Below are positions 11,449-23,600 of a DNA stretch of 64,000 nt, piece after piece. The DNA lies in NCBI RefSeq assembly GCF_029784155.1, contig NC_073692.1, positions 271,779,327-271,843,326 on the forward strand. The letters are read 5' to 3'. The notes beneath the pieces were generated by a model. The model had not been told where the DNA came from, did not search any database, and was given only the letters and a program-made list of their open reading frames with translations. The stretch's first letter is position 1. Every line of letters begins with the position of its first letter. The position numbers were made by a program, and so were the translations under genes. This DNA is from Uranotaenia lowii. Taxonomy: Eukaryota; Arthropoda; Insecta; Diptera; Culicidae.

Positions 11449-13102
11449 CAGCGTTACCACATATACAGGTTTTTCTGTAAGTATACAGATTTTTTGGAAA
11501 TTTTCAAACACAGAATCTGTATATACAGATTACAGATAATTAGAAATTTATACAGATTTCATACAGATTTTCAGAAAATCAGAGATTTTCCAAGAAATTT
11601 TGATTATACTTCGAGTCAATCAATAATCATCTACTTTGATGATTCAATCATCCATCAATGATCATGCTTGTAAATAAGGAAAAACTTCTAGATTAGAGTT
11701 CGTAACCGTTACAATGCACTACAACAAGCAAAGGGTTGAAGAAAGTTTTAAAACCTGCATTTAAGAATCATATACCAAAATTTGGCATTGCATTATAGGA
11801 ACTGTAACTCTAATGGTAAAGACTGTTGATACAGTGTTCAAATCCCAACTGATTGTTAAACCCCAGAAGGACACAGTTCGTTATATTCAACGGAATATAT
11901 CGACCTATAACTTTGCGTAACCTTATTTTTCACACGTAGTGGACATTAGACCGCTGCAAAAAATGACTTTTTGCTCCCAAATGTTTTTTCGATGCCTTTT
12001 GGGTCTCCAAGCATTATTGTAAAATTTGAGATGATTTTGTTGATTCCTGAGTTAGCGCAACGCGTTTCAATTTTGTATGGAAATTTGTATGGAAGAAGAA
12101 ATTTTTGCACATTAAATCATCCAGAAAATTCAAATAAGCTTGAAATGAAGTCGGTTTTTAACTTTTGGTTTTGACTATTCTTAAACTTCATTTTTTGCTG
12201 ACATGACAAGCAGCTAAGAATTTCATGGAAAAAGTTATAACCATTTCAAAATAAAAAATCTAAATCCATTGAAAAGTATTCAAAAATGGCAGATTTTGCT
12301 TGCTAGAGCTGTTAATAATTTCATGAAATGTAATGGCAAAAGTTATATTAATCAATAAATTCTCTGGCAATGCAAAGCAGTTTTTTGAGATTTTTTATTT
12401 CCATCCTACTGTTACACAGCTTTCAAACAAGCATTTCAAACGATATAATTAAAATAATGAATTTTGAAAACAAAAATTTTATATAACATTGAATATCTTT
12501 TCTGGGGTACAATTTGGGTTTTTGATTTGTTGGCAAGAAATTTACTGCAAGAATCAAGGAACATTTTTCATCCAAAGTTATATTTTTTGGAACTTTCAGA
12601 AAATCTCTGGCGATTTTTGAATGAAAAATTTTGTTTTCCCATACAAATTTCCATACAAAATTAAAACTCGTTGCGCTAATTCAGGACTGGATGGATCGCT
12701 TAGAAAAAATATTGCTATTTCTGGCAGCAAAAACAACCAAAAAAAGTTATGGGAGGTGTAAAAATTTAAGAATTTCAAATTTCCATACAAAGCTTGCGGC
12801 GATCTAGTGGACATGTACTTTGCCCGTTACAATTAATCGGACAAAGTTAAATCAAAAACGGTTCGCGTATACAAAATATCATGTTTGACACTGGGTTGAC
12901 ATGTCGCACAAATAGTAGCTCGCAGTAATGAGCAGCGTAGTCCAAATGAATGTGCTACGCATTATAAAAATTGTCACCGTAGTTCAGCGGAGGGACCCGG
13001 AATGAAAATTTTGATACAGATTTCAATACAGATTTTTGAGATTTTCTACAGATTAAAAAGATTTTTTGGCTAAAAAATACAGATTTTAATGTGGCAACGC
13101 TG
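11449..13102. mobile_element. hAT-type element, family 'cagcgtt', copy B (1654 bp, itself interrupted)
   Basis: Target duplication cttctcag at 11441-11448 and 13103-13110. Termini match copies A and C (cagcgttaccacatatacag; complement of the right end cagcgttgccac). Without the element nested at 11947-12806 and its 8-bp duplication it would be about 786 bp, close to copy C (790 bp). Confidence 0.9.
11947..12806. mobile_element. Third-level nested non-autonomous element, 860 bp
   Basis: Ends tagaccgctgca and, complemented, tagatcgccgca; 8-bp duplication gtggacat at 11939-11946 and 12807-12814. Long subterminal inverted repeats follow (gttagcgcaacgcgtttcaa near 12052 and its inverted partner near 12665). 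The uninterrupted site is preserved in copy C at 14041-14050. The 8-bp duplication suggests hAT, but the TAG start differs from the neighbours. Confidence 0.85.
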
Positions 13103-13547
13103 CTTCTCAGGCAGGCGAACACGCGTCTCGGAGGGAAACATACAAACACGATTCGGATTTTGTTCGTGTGTTTCTCTGGAGGGCGTGTCTTAGCTTAATT
13201 CGTAGCACTCACCCAAGGCACGTGTATGGTGTGTTCCTCTCTAACGATCCCTCTGGCGATTTGAGTTACCTCTCTGCCGATTCAAATTTACCGGGATGGC
13301 CCGCCTTCACGAAGCAATATGCATTCAAGGCAGCGAATCCAAAAAACCAAACGAATGGCTCTCACTCATCTCCTGTTATAAGCTTGTTGGAACCGAATTC
13401 AAAAGGCAGAGCAAACCCGAGTCTCCTCGTTTGTGCCTGGATCGAATGCGTGAGGTTATTATTGCACAGCAACCGCACGCCGGCAGCTAGTTTTTTCGTT
13501 TCTTTTTCCTCCCCTCTCTTTGCACCATACGTTGCGGACCTGTGCAA

Positions 13548-14337
13548 CTGCGTTACCACATATACAGATTTTTCTGTAAGTATACAGATTTTATGGAAAT
13601 TTTCAAACACAGAATCTGTATGTACAGATTACAGATAATTGGAAATTTATACAGATTCCATACAGATTTTCAGAAATTCAGAGATTTTCCAAGATATTTT
13701 TTAATTATACTTCGAGTCAATCAATAATCATCTACTTTGATGACTCAATCATCCATCAATTATCACGCTTGCAAATATGGATAAACTTCCAGATTAGAGT
13801 TGGGAACGGTTACAATGCAATATATTAAGCGAAGGGTTGAAGAAAGTTTTAAAACCTGTGATTAAGAATCATGTACCAAAATTGGTCATTGCGTTATAGG
13901 AAATGTAACTTTTAAAGGATAAATACTATCGACACAATGTTCAAATCCCAACTGGTTGTTAAACCCCAGAAGGACACTGATCGTTATATTTAACGGAATA
14001 TATCGACCTTAAACTTTGCGTGACCTTATTTTTCACACGTGGCGGACATGTATTTAGTCCGTTACAATTAATCGAACAAAGTTAAACCAAAAACGGTTCG
14101 CGTATACAAAATGTCAGGTTTAACACTGGTTTGACATGTTGCACAAATAGTAGCCCGCAGTAATGAGCAGCGTAGTCCAAATGAGTGCGCTACGCATTAT
14201 AAAACGCTCACCGTAGTTTAGCGTGAGTATCCGGAATGAAAATTTTTGATACAGATTTCAATACAGATTTTTGAGATTTTTCACAGATTAAAAAGATTTT
14301 TTGGCTCGAAAACACAGATTTAAATGTGGCAACGCTG
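13548..14337. mobile_element. hAT-type element, family 'cagcgtt', copy C (790 bp)
   Basis: Target duplication ctgtgcaa at 13540-13547 and 14338-14345. The left end is ctgcgttaccac (one change from cagcgttaccac), the right end complements to cagcgttgccac. It is closely similar to copy B along its length and carries the empty site for the element nested in B. No transposase. Confidence 0.9.
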
Positions 14338-14680
14338 CTGTGCAATGCAATAAGTTCGGTTGTTTTTGTTGTTGCCTCAACCTTTGCGGCGAGGTTGAAG
14401 ATGTTCTCCTCAACGACAGCTGGACGTCTGGAGTTATTCAAATTCAAGAACGTAAATGAGTATGTATGCCTCGTCTTCTTCATGCATCATGTAGCAACCA
14501 AACGTTGAGAGAGTTCGTTCGGGGCAGCAAATGAATAGTGTCTCTCAGAGCAGATCCTCCTCATGGGGGGAGGTTTGAATGAATGTATATGTATCGTCTC
14601 CTGTATGCGAGGGCTCAGAGCGTGTATTTTGAATGCCTCTGATGAGAAAATTGGTGAGGATTTCAATCACTGGTGAATAG

Positions 14681-15436
14681 TGAATATGGAAGACCCCTTT
14701 GACCGACCCCTGACCCAAATTTTGATAAATGGAATCAACTTTCTGGCCTTAATAATTCTTCTGTGCAAATTTTCATCTCAATCTGATGTATAATAACGTA
14801 AATATCACAAAAAATTTGAAAAGGTTATATGGATGACCCCTTTTGCCGGTCACTTACACTGAATTTGATACCTGAACTCGTTTGCACGTTATTAAAAATG
14901 TTTGTGTACCAATTTTCATCTGAATCCGATGTATAATAACGTCAATATCGCAAAAATAGCGAACAGTAAATATGGACGACCCCTTTGGCTGGTCCCTTAC
15001 ACAAAATTTGATTCTAGAAATCAATTGCATGTCCCTAAAAATATTCGATCACAAATTTTCTTCTCAATCCGATGAATAAAAACGTCAATATCACAAAAAT
15101 ATTGAAAAATTTATATGGACGAGCTTTTTGCCGACCCCTGACCCCAAATTTAATACCTGAAGTCGATTTCTTATCTTCCAAAACCCCCATGTGCAAATTT
15201 TCATCACGATCCGACGAAAAATAACACCAAAAACGCGAAAACCATATTTGTCTTGTATGGACGACCCCCTTGAGAAGGGGTCAACCGAAATTCTGGAAAC
15301 ATTTTTAATCATTCCTGTTCCTAATGTGCATCCATGCCAAATTTCAGACCTCTAGCTCTTAAGACGGCTGAGTCTATAGAGGACAAACAAACAAACAAAC
15401 AAACCCACAGCAATTGCTTTTTATCTATCTTCTATA
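14681..15436 (-). repeat. Inner part of inverted ~1.3-kb repeat, left copy
   Basis: Continues the ~150-bp tandem units of 10431-11100 and ends with the block agacggctgagtctatagag, a run of acaaac repeats (15390-15409) and an aaagcaatt-like tail. All these blocks recur inverted at 16240-17537. Confidence 0.75.
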
Positions 15437-16235
15437 CACAGCAATTTTTTTTTTGCTGGAAACCAGCAAAATTTTGCTGGTTTTTGTCCCGCTGACTTTC
15501 CAGCAAAATTTCCAGCAATTTGAATTGCTGGAAAAAACAGCAAACGTTAATGCTGGTTTCCAGCAATTCAAATTGCTGGAAAATCAGCAATCCAGATTGC
15601 TGGAAACCAGCTATTTCTTTCAAAACAACCGGCTGTATTTAGTACCAAATTTATATTTCAATTCTAAATTAAATATTGAATACTGGCTGTGCATATATGA
15701 GCAATGAAAAAAAAATTAGTTTATTCTATTTTTAAATTATGTTTTGTTTATTTTCAAGAACTTTTTTTTTAAATTTTCCAACACCGGCGCTGGGGTGGCA
15801 GCTTTGTGCCAGAGTGTTGATCATTCGCTACCTGAGAAAAGAGTTCTGATTAGTATCTTTTGTGAAATCTGTCCAATAAAAACTCACCCTTGACTTGTGT
15901 CTGGTTGCTAGAATATAGAGGAAAATAAAAATAATTATATTAATCCAACCAAAATTCGTAAAATAAAGTCTCACCTTGCTTCAGCGTACGAAAACAAACA
16001 GACTCCATAATGTGACATCTCGATTGCTGATTTTCCAGCAAACTAGATCAATTGCTGGAAAGTCCAGCAATTTGAAAACCGATTACTGATTTTTCAGCAA
16101 AAATGATAAGAACACAACCGATTGCTGAAAAATCCAGCAATTAAAAAACCGATTGCTGGTTTCCAGCAAAAATTTGGATTGCTGAACGTTTCCAGCAATT
16201 TTTTTTGCTGGAAATCGAGGCAAAAATTTGCAGTG
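15437..16235. mobile_element. MITE with CACWG ends and palindromic gctggaaaccagc motifs, 799 bp
   Basis: Ends cacagcaattttt and, complemented, cactgcaaatttt, flanked on both sides by tata (15433-15436, 16236-16239). CACTG-type ends with a short duplication fit the CACTA/Mirage/Chapaev group. Both flanks are packed with ttgctggaaa / tttccagcaa in both orientations (more than 15 occurrences), so the sequence can fold extensively. The ORFs reading these motifs are artefacts. The TA-rich flank makes the duplication weak evidence. Confidence 0.7.
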
Positions 16236-17537
16236 TATATATAAAAAGCAATTTCTGTATGTTTGTTTGTTTGTTTGTTTGTTTGTTTGTTTGTCCTCTA
16301 TAGACTCAGCCGTCTTAAGAGCTAGAGGTCTGAAATTTGGCATGGATGCTCATTAGTACCAGGAAGGATGAAAAATGTTTTCAGATTTTCGGATGACCCC
16401 TTCTGAATGGGGTCGTCCATACAAGACAAATATTGATTTCGCTATATTGACGTTACTTTTCGTCGGATCGTGTTGAAAATTTGCACATGAGTGTTTTGAA
16501 AGACGAGCAATCGAATTCAGGTGTCAAGGTGTATGTAAGGGGTCAGCCAAAGGGGTCGTCCATATTAAATGTTCGCTGTTTTTGTGATATTGACGTTATT
16601 ATACATCGTATTCAGCTGAAAATTGATACACGATAGTTTTGAGTGACGTGCAATCGATTTCAGTTATCAAATTCAGTATAAGAGGCCGGCAAAAAGGGTC
16701 GTCCATATTAAATTTTCAATATCTTAGTGATATTGACGTTTTTATACATCGGATTGGGATGAAAATTCGCACATAGGAGTTATTCGGGACAACAAATTGA
16801 TTTCACTTATCCAAATTAAAAATAGGGGTCGACCAAAGGGGGCGTCCATATTAACTATTCACTGTTTATGCGATATTGTCGTTATTATACATAGGATTCA
16901 GATGAAATTTGGTGCACGAGAGTTTTGAGGGACAGCAATGGATTTCGGGTATTAAATTCAGTATAAGGGGCCGGCAAAGGGGGTCGTCCATATTAACCGT
17001 TTAATATTTTTGCAATATCGTCGTTATTTGACATCGGATTGTAATGAAAATTAGCACACGGTAAGTTTCGGGGACGGGCAATCGATTTCAGATGTCAAAT
17101 TTTTTGCTAGGGGTCGACGAAAGGGTCGTCCATATTGATTAATGTTCACTGTTTTTAGCAATATTGACGTAATTATGCAATAGATTGCTTTGAAAATTTG
17201 CAAACGGGAGTTTTGAAGGGCAATCAATTTCAGGTATCAAAGAGTGTTATGTTATGCCACCGAAGGGGTTTAACTTTTTGGCAATAAGAGCGTTGTTATG
17301 CAACGATCGAGACAAAATTTATACACGGGGGTTTTTTAGCACGGTTAATTGATTCCTGATTTCAAATTTAGTAGCAGACGACAGAAAAAGTAATCGTCCA
17401 TTATTTTTGCAATTATTACTAAACAATGAATTCGGAAGTGCATCTGGAAAATTTTCGACAATTGACTTTCATACAAACTGTTCATGACATATTCCAAGTT
17501 CAAAAGCGAAACGGAGTTCGTATGGGATCAGCTAGTA
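16236..17537 (+). repeat. Inverted ~1.3-kb repeat, right copy, uninterrupted
   Basis: Order in plus: aaaaagcaatttctgtatg, gtttgtttg run, ctctatagactcagccgtct, gaaatttggcatggatg, then five or more ~150-bp units, then agcgaaacggagttcgtatg and gatcagctagta next to a TA run. It mirrors 10431-11100 plus 14681-15436. A related end (gggaccagctagtatta) occurs at 27800-27815. The CTAGT terminus next to AT could fit a Helitron 3' end, but no clear hairpin was seen, so it is left unclassified. Confidence 0.7.
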
Positions 17538-17731
17538 TATATATAGATATAGATGGAGAGAAGGTAAGAAGAAATGAAAGATGATGAAAATGAGCGGGTA
17601 GAATTTATTTAGAAGCATTACCATCACATATCAAATTTTTGTTCTTCACGAGCCTACTACTATGAAGTGGTAGATACAGATAGAGTTGCATCTACCACCA
17701 CACATTAGTAGACTTAGCGTGGTCCGCCCCA

Positions 17732-18627
17732 CAGTGGTTCAAATCCCCAAAAAGCCGGAAAAAAGCCCATTTTTCAAGTCAGCAACAACCAATTTTTTTG
17801 TATTGGAATCGAATCTCCAATTTTCTAGGAACGTAATGATGTATTCAGATATTTTTTAGAACCTTTTATACAACTTCTATGAAACAAACATGAACGACAA
17901 CTTTAACACAAGAATTAAAAATAGGATTTATTATTCTCAGCCCAAAACAACTTAAAAAAGCATATAAATCTTTACAAATCTATAAATGTTTATACCGAAG
18001 TGATGTATTATAATCTTATTCACAGTTTGGAGATAAAAAAGTTCCTTAATATCATGAACTAATAAAGTTTCGCTTGATTGAAAACCCAAAATTAGATGAT
18101 AAAAAATTATCGATTTACCCTATTTATTTTTCGGAAGCAAAAATAAAGCTTGCGCTGCCGATCGCCGTGGTAAATTATACACCGTTGGATAGGTGTAAGT
18201 CTCATCAAAAACATATCTTAAAATCAGCTGCTAGTTTTTGCTATATTTTGGATACGATATCATTGAGTGGAACGCTGTTTGGTTTAAAAATGCAAATTTT
18301 AAAGTATTTAGACAGAGTAAACCAAGCATTGTTTGCTTCGATACATATGCAAATTCACCTTAAAACATCAGTTTTAATATTTGTCCAACCAACCTGCAGG
18401 AATTTAGGAGCCCACACTTAATTTTAACAAAAATATTCATTATTAATTGAAAAGTATTCAATTTCCCAGTATAAAGCTCAAACCCCGTTTGAGCAATTAT
18501 TGAAAAAAATAACAAATTTTGAAAAAAAAAATCTTATTTATTATTTTTTCTAACTTTTCATCTATAATCTTTAACAAAATAGCTTTTTTATAATTTTTTC
18601 CAACTTTTTTTGATTTTGAACCACTGT
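17732..18627. mobile_element. Probable hAT-type non-autonomous element, ~895 bp
   Basis: Left end cagtggttcaaatccccaaa and right end complement cagtggttcaaaatcaaaaa. Flanks ccgcccca and gcgcccca match at 7 of 8 positions, an aged 8-bp duplication. The interior is AT-rich; the 115-codon ORF at 18074 has no domain. Confidence 0.65.
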
Positions 18628-18845
18628 GCGCCCCACAAGCGGAAAACTTGTAGTGCGGACGAACTACAGGTAATTTTTACAAATTTTTAATTTTTTTTCC
18701 AAATAAAAGTTGAAAGAGAAAAAACTAATTGCATATTTGGATTTAATTTATTTATAAAAATAAGCTCTTAAGTTTTTCGCACCTCGAAAAATGTCAATTT
18801 TGTGGCCTTGTGTAATTTTTTAAAGCTCTTTTGAATGTGGAGTTG

Positions 18846-19262
18846 TATGTATGTATGTATGTTTGACCCACTAGTGGCTGGTAGGTCTTTCGACCCGAGT
18901 CGGTACGGGAAGTCTCGATCGCACATTCAAATATTGTTCATACTTAACTCTTAAACAACATCTGCAGCACAACCAAGGGGTCCGTTACCACTGGCTTGGG
19001 ACAGGTTTGACTCATCTCACTCCCTTCCAACTGTTAGAAACAAATTAAGAATCCTGAAATGGAACCTAAGTAGCCTATTCATGATTACAAATTTGCCAAG
19101 ATACTCCGGCTGGCTTAAACCCACAATCCATTGTATATCAGTTTTCCGCTCGTTTGATGCCCTGTCCTACCCCCCTCTTATCCCCAAGAATAGAGTTAAG
19201 CTATTTGAAATAAGACGAACCAGCCCGAGGCTGAAAGTCTCTATAATAAAGAAAAAAAAAAT
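18846..19262 (+). mobile_element. Possible SINE or non-LTR 3' tail
   Basis: Starts with a tatg tandem run (18846-18862) and ends gaggctgaaagtctctataa, then aataaa (19245-19250) and an A-run, the usual 3' texture of retroposed elements. No internal promoter boxes or reading frame were identified, so the class is uncertain. Confidence 0.4.
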
Positions 19263-20000
19263 ATATTTGAAATATATAATGAATGAAAAGTTACATATTT
19301 GCACATATTTTTACATCTTACCTTTCAACCAACTGCACTTCGCTTACCTCGTTGTTCTTACTCCCAACTTTGACTTGATAATAATGAACTTTATGATACC
19401 ATATCCTCAAAAAAAAATTTTAAAAAAATTAAGTGATGTGAAATTAAGATAAGGGAAAAATTCTTAAATGCTTAACTCAACTATGTATTTTGGATTCCTG
19501 CATCGATTATTTTTAACGATCAAAGCAATCGATGGCTGTTACGAATACACCATCTGCTTGAAAAAAAAAATGAAAGAAAATCTCTAAATTCCTCGATTGT
19601 GAAAACCGAACTTCTCATCATCACTATTTCCACTGGTGACTAAAAAAAAATGTAGTCTATCCTTTTTCCACCGGATTTTCCACTGGTACTGTGTAAAGTA
19701 TGGTATTGGTATTTATAAGGATGAATAAGAAGGACTCACAATACCGACCCGTAGAAAGGCACACAGTAAATTAACACAATCCACAAATTTTGTCGTTAAA
19801 AAATGTAAAAATTCAAAGCAGCGAAAGCAAGCAAAAAAAAATCGGAAAGCTCCTGGTATTTCTTGTCCTTGTGGTCCAATCGGTCTGCCGTCTACCGAGT
19901 TGTGACATCCATGTTTGGTGCACGTTCAGTTTATCCTGCCAAAAAACCACTCCAATATCCTTTAATTCCACTTCATTTACTATAAACATGAAAAGACATT
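19263..20000. other. Intergenic, no gene recognised
   Basis: AT-rich; the last 5 bases (acatt, 19996-20000) are the target duplication of the BEL element that follows. Confidence 0.5.
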
Positions 20001-20693
20001 TGTTGCCGTAGGTCAGTAAAAACAGGGGATTGGGTCGAGTTCCGACAGTATATTTGTACCAATACAAAACTGGTGTATAGAAATAAAACTTCAAGACTAA
20101 AAATACAAAATACAAAATCATCAGAATGAGGTTATGTAAATGGATAAGCTAGACTTACATTTAGTCGACCTCCCCAAGCCAAACGAAACCTAGCAACTTT
20201 ATAATTTTCGCCGTTGGCCTAACCTGTTTTATGGTTTAGAATTAATTTATAATGCTTTACAGGGTTATTCAAATATTTAGTACTCACCGCAACGCTAAAT
20301 GTTCACTACAACAATAATGGCTTTACACCTCGATCAAAGGCAAATCTAAATTTGTCCTGGCTACGAATCTGTGCGAACAATCAAAATGAATAAAGGAAAT
20401 AGTTCTAATCTACATCTAGACAACTTACTTGTCCCTCCAGCTGGTACAATAAAGGTTCACAAATCTCCTAACTTTAAAACAACCGAAAACCTCTTAATGC
20501 CGCACTAAATCAACAAACTTTTCCTACTGTTGCGTCGCGTGGTACTTTTTCTCAAAACTATCATAACGGTACTTTCTCAACAAAGATAAATTTTCACTCT
20601 GCCCCCGCTCCAACGGTCAATGTTGCCAGATCGAAATGTCAATCTGATGACAGCTACAGGCAGCACTCGGTTTTCTCCACTCTTGCCGCAACA
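20001..20693 (-). repeat. BEL 1 3' LTR
   Basis: 693 bp, paired with 25819-26511. The pol reading frame ends inside it, at the stop at 20654-20656. Confidence 0.93.
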
Positions 20694-23600
20694 TCCTCCC
20701 CCCGGTGGAATCCGGTATACTCGGTTCCGCAACCATCTCCAACCTCCAGGACTGCTAGGCGAGACAACGGTCGACGAAAAACTCCATCTCGAGTTTGTAC
20801 TAACGCTTGGCGACATCTACCATCCGGGTTTGTTATCAGCTGCAAGACTCTACCTCGGGTCCAACCATTTCGCCTACTGCCCTCTACCAGTACTACTAGG
20901 GCTCCAGCTTCGATCGGTTTCGTCTCCCCGAACCACTTAGTGCGTTTCGTCAGAGTTGGCAGGTACTCAAGAGTCCACCTCTTCCAGAACGTATTCAACT
21001 GCTTCTGAAGCTGACTCCATGAGTAGCTAAGTAGTTTGCTGCTGCATTCCGTTTCAACGATCGGCTGACATACTCCATCGGAACTACCCAGCAGGAAGTG
21101 GTTTGGGGTAATCGCTTCACTCTCCGCGGAGTCTAACGGCAAATACGTCAACGGTCTACTATTGACGATGGATTCGGCCTCAACCAGTAGTGTTTGCAGT
21201 TTCTCGTCGTCCAGTTTATCGTGGTATGCTTCCAACAACGCCTGCTTGACGGACCGGACCATCCTTTCCCAAGCTCCACCCATATGGGGAGCAGCCGGGG
21301 GAATGAAATGCCACGTTGTGGTAGTATTCGTGAATGTGGCTTCAACACCGGAGTTGATTTGTTGACGAAGTATTTTCTCGGCACCCTGGAAGTTCGTCCC
21401 ATTGTCACTGTGCACTTCGGCTGGGGCACCTCTTCGGCCGATGAATCGGCGTATAGCAGCAATGCAGGATTCGGTAGTCAAGCTGTGAACAGGTTCTAGA
21501 TGGACGGCTCTCACCGTAAGGCACGTGAAGAGAGCTACCCACCTTTTCACGTTACTCCTTCCGACTCGCACCATTAACGGACCAAAGTAGTCCAGCCCTA
21601 CGTTCGAAAAGGGACGGACTTGCGACGACAATCGGGCCACCGGTAGCGGTGCCATCCTGGGAATAGCTGGTCGAGCCTTGTAAACAGCGCACTGTTGACA
21701 TTTCTTCGCTACTGTTCTCACCAAAGATCGTAGTGCTGGTACGTGAATACGTTGCCGTGCTTCATTAACCACGGTCTCGTTGTTGGCGTGATGAAATCTA
21801 CGATGCAATTCATCGATGTACAAAAAGGTAATCCAGTGTTCCTTGGGAAGTATCACCGGGAACTTTGCGTCCTTCTTAACACCTTTTACTGCAGCGATTC
21901 TTCCGTCGAGACGAAGAACCCCGTACTCGTCGATACTCGGGGTCAGCTGATAGATTCGACTGGATTTTTCAATACATATTTGATCCTTCTTCGGCAATTT
22001 TAGATTTCTTTTAAGGGTTACAACTTCATCGGGATATGCTTCGCGTTGGGCCAACATAAACAAAGAACGTTCAGCCTTCTGCAGTTCTGCTCTCGTAAGA
22101 CAGCCTAAGTTGCGACGTTCAGGAGGCAATTGTCTGTTGGCAATGTAACGGTGGACGTATGCTGTTGTTCGTAGAATTCGGCACCATTTTGAGAAGCGAC
22201 GATAGTCAATAACAGGTTGGAAAAAGGGCACATCATGATGTGAATAACACGCCCGTAGTTCCTCTTCAGTCGTCGATACCACTTTACTGACTGGCCATCG
22301 ATCCTTGGACAGTCTCAGGAATTCCGGTCCACTATACCAGATGCTCGTCACTTTAAAGAAAGGGCCTGATCCCCACTTTGTTGCTTCGTCGGCAGGGTTC
22401 TGCTTCGACGGGACCCATCTCCATTCGTTCCGGTTGGTCAAGTCCAGGATTTCTGCGATCCTGAATGCCACGAAGCGGTGATATTTCCGGGGGTCTCCCA
22501 GGATCCAGCTCAGAGCCGTGCTTGAATCGGTCCAGAAACAGCGTCTCGTAACTCGCAGTGAATGGTTTTGAACGACAAACTGTGTCAAACGAGCGCCTAG
22601 AACACATCCTTGGATCTCCAAGTGGGGTATAGTCCACGGTTTGAGCGGGGCAACCTTGGTCTTAGCGGCCACCAATGCGACCTCACTGCCACCTCGGGAG
22701 TTGATGTAACGGAAGTAGACTGCACATGAATATGCAACCTCGCTGGCGTCCACAAATGTGTGGATTTCGATGTTCTGAGGAGCTTCCGAGAAGTAACTTC
22801 GCTGTATTCCTATGTTGTTAATGTGCTTCAGCATTTCAACCCATCGATGCCACAATTCGCAAGTATCGTCGTCAACTGGCTCGTCCCAACCGAGCTTCTT
22901 ACGCCAGGCCTCTTGGATTATAATTTTCCCAAAAATGAGATACGGAGCCAACAATCCTAGTGGATCAAACATGGTCATGACGTATCGCAGAATCTGTCGT
23001 TTCGTAGGAGTAGATTTGTTCTGAATCAGGAACGCCATGTCATCACGCATAACCATAGGAAATCTGAATTCGTCCTTGGCTGTGTCCCAGATTATTCCGA
23101 GAACTCGTTCGGATGCTTCTCCTTTCCCGGAATTCAAATCTTTAATTGTTTGCGATGACATCTTGATCGCGCGTTTATTCTCGTCGCTGATAGACGGTTG
23201 AAATACTTTGGTTTCTTCTTCGACGGCAGAAAACCTTTTGACAGATTTATCGAAAGGGGTTTCGTCCGGGCACTCACACACATGGTAACTAATCGTTGGA
23301 GTCTGGTCATCTCGCGTTCCACCATATACGCACCATCCTAAGCGAGTGCGTACGGCGGTAGGATCTCCAGCACCCCCTTCTCTCGCCCTGAGAGGGACAA
23401 CAAGTTTCAGGTTATCGAGTCCAATAAGAAGTTGTGGACACACGTTTTCGAAACCTTTAATAGGCAATCCTCTAAGATGAGGGAACTTTTGCTTCAACGT
23501 GCTGATCGGAAGAGTTTGTTTCGGAAGATCTAACGATTGGATGGTACCGACATTGACGAGTGGGTATCGCTTGGTTTGACCTACTCCCGAAAGAGAGAAG

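Larger units (their letters stand above)
11101..14672. mobile_element. hAT-type element carrying two nested hAT copies
   Basis: Bounded by the 8-bp duplication gtgaatag (11093-11100 and 14673-14680). Ends are cagtgattgaattttgctga and, complemented, cagtgattgaaatcctcacc. About 1.1 kb of its own GC-richer sequence remains once the nested copies at 11449-13102 and 13548-14337 are taken out. The ORF at 13168-13638 crosses the copy C boundary and is not a transposase. It interrupts the repeat unit that otherwise runs from 11100 straight into 14681. Confidence 0.85.

Noticed and set aside
13168..13638. 156-codon ORF as possible hAT transposase remnant
   Set aside because: It crosses the left boundary of copy C and shows no hAT dimerisation or catalytic motifs.
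15414..15707. 97-codon ORF with repeated QQF-LLE
   Set aside because: Translation of the gctggaaaccagc repeats in the MITE.
16250..16292. Tandem gtttgttt run considered as a CRISPR-like or satellite array
   Set aside because: It is a simple 4-bp run that recurs in both copies of the 1.3-kb repeat; no spacers.
19813..20121. 102-codon minus ORF resembling the BEL N-terminal extension
   Set aside because: It reads from the BEL 1 3' LTR into flanking DNA; its similarity to the frame upstream of the BEL start is just LTR identity.
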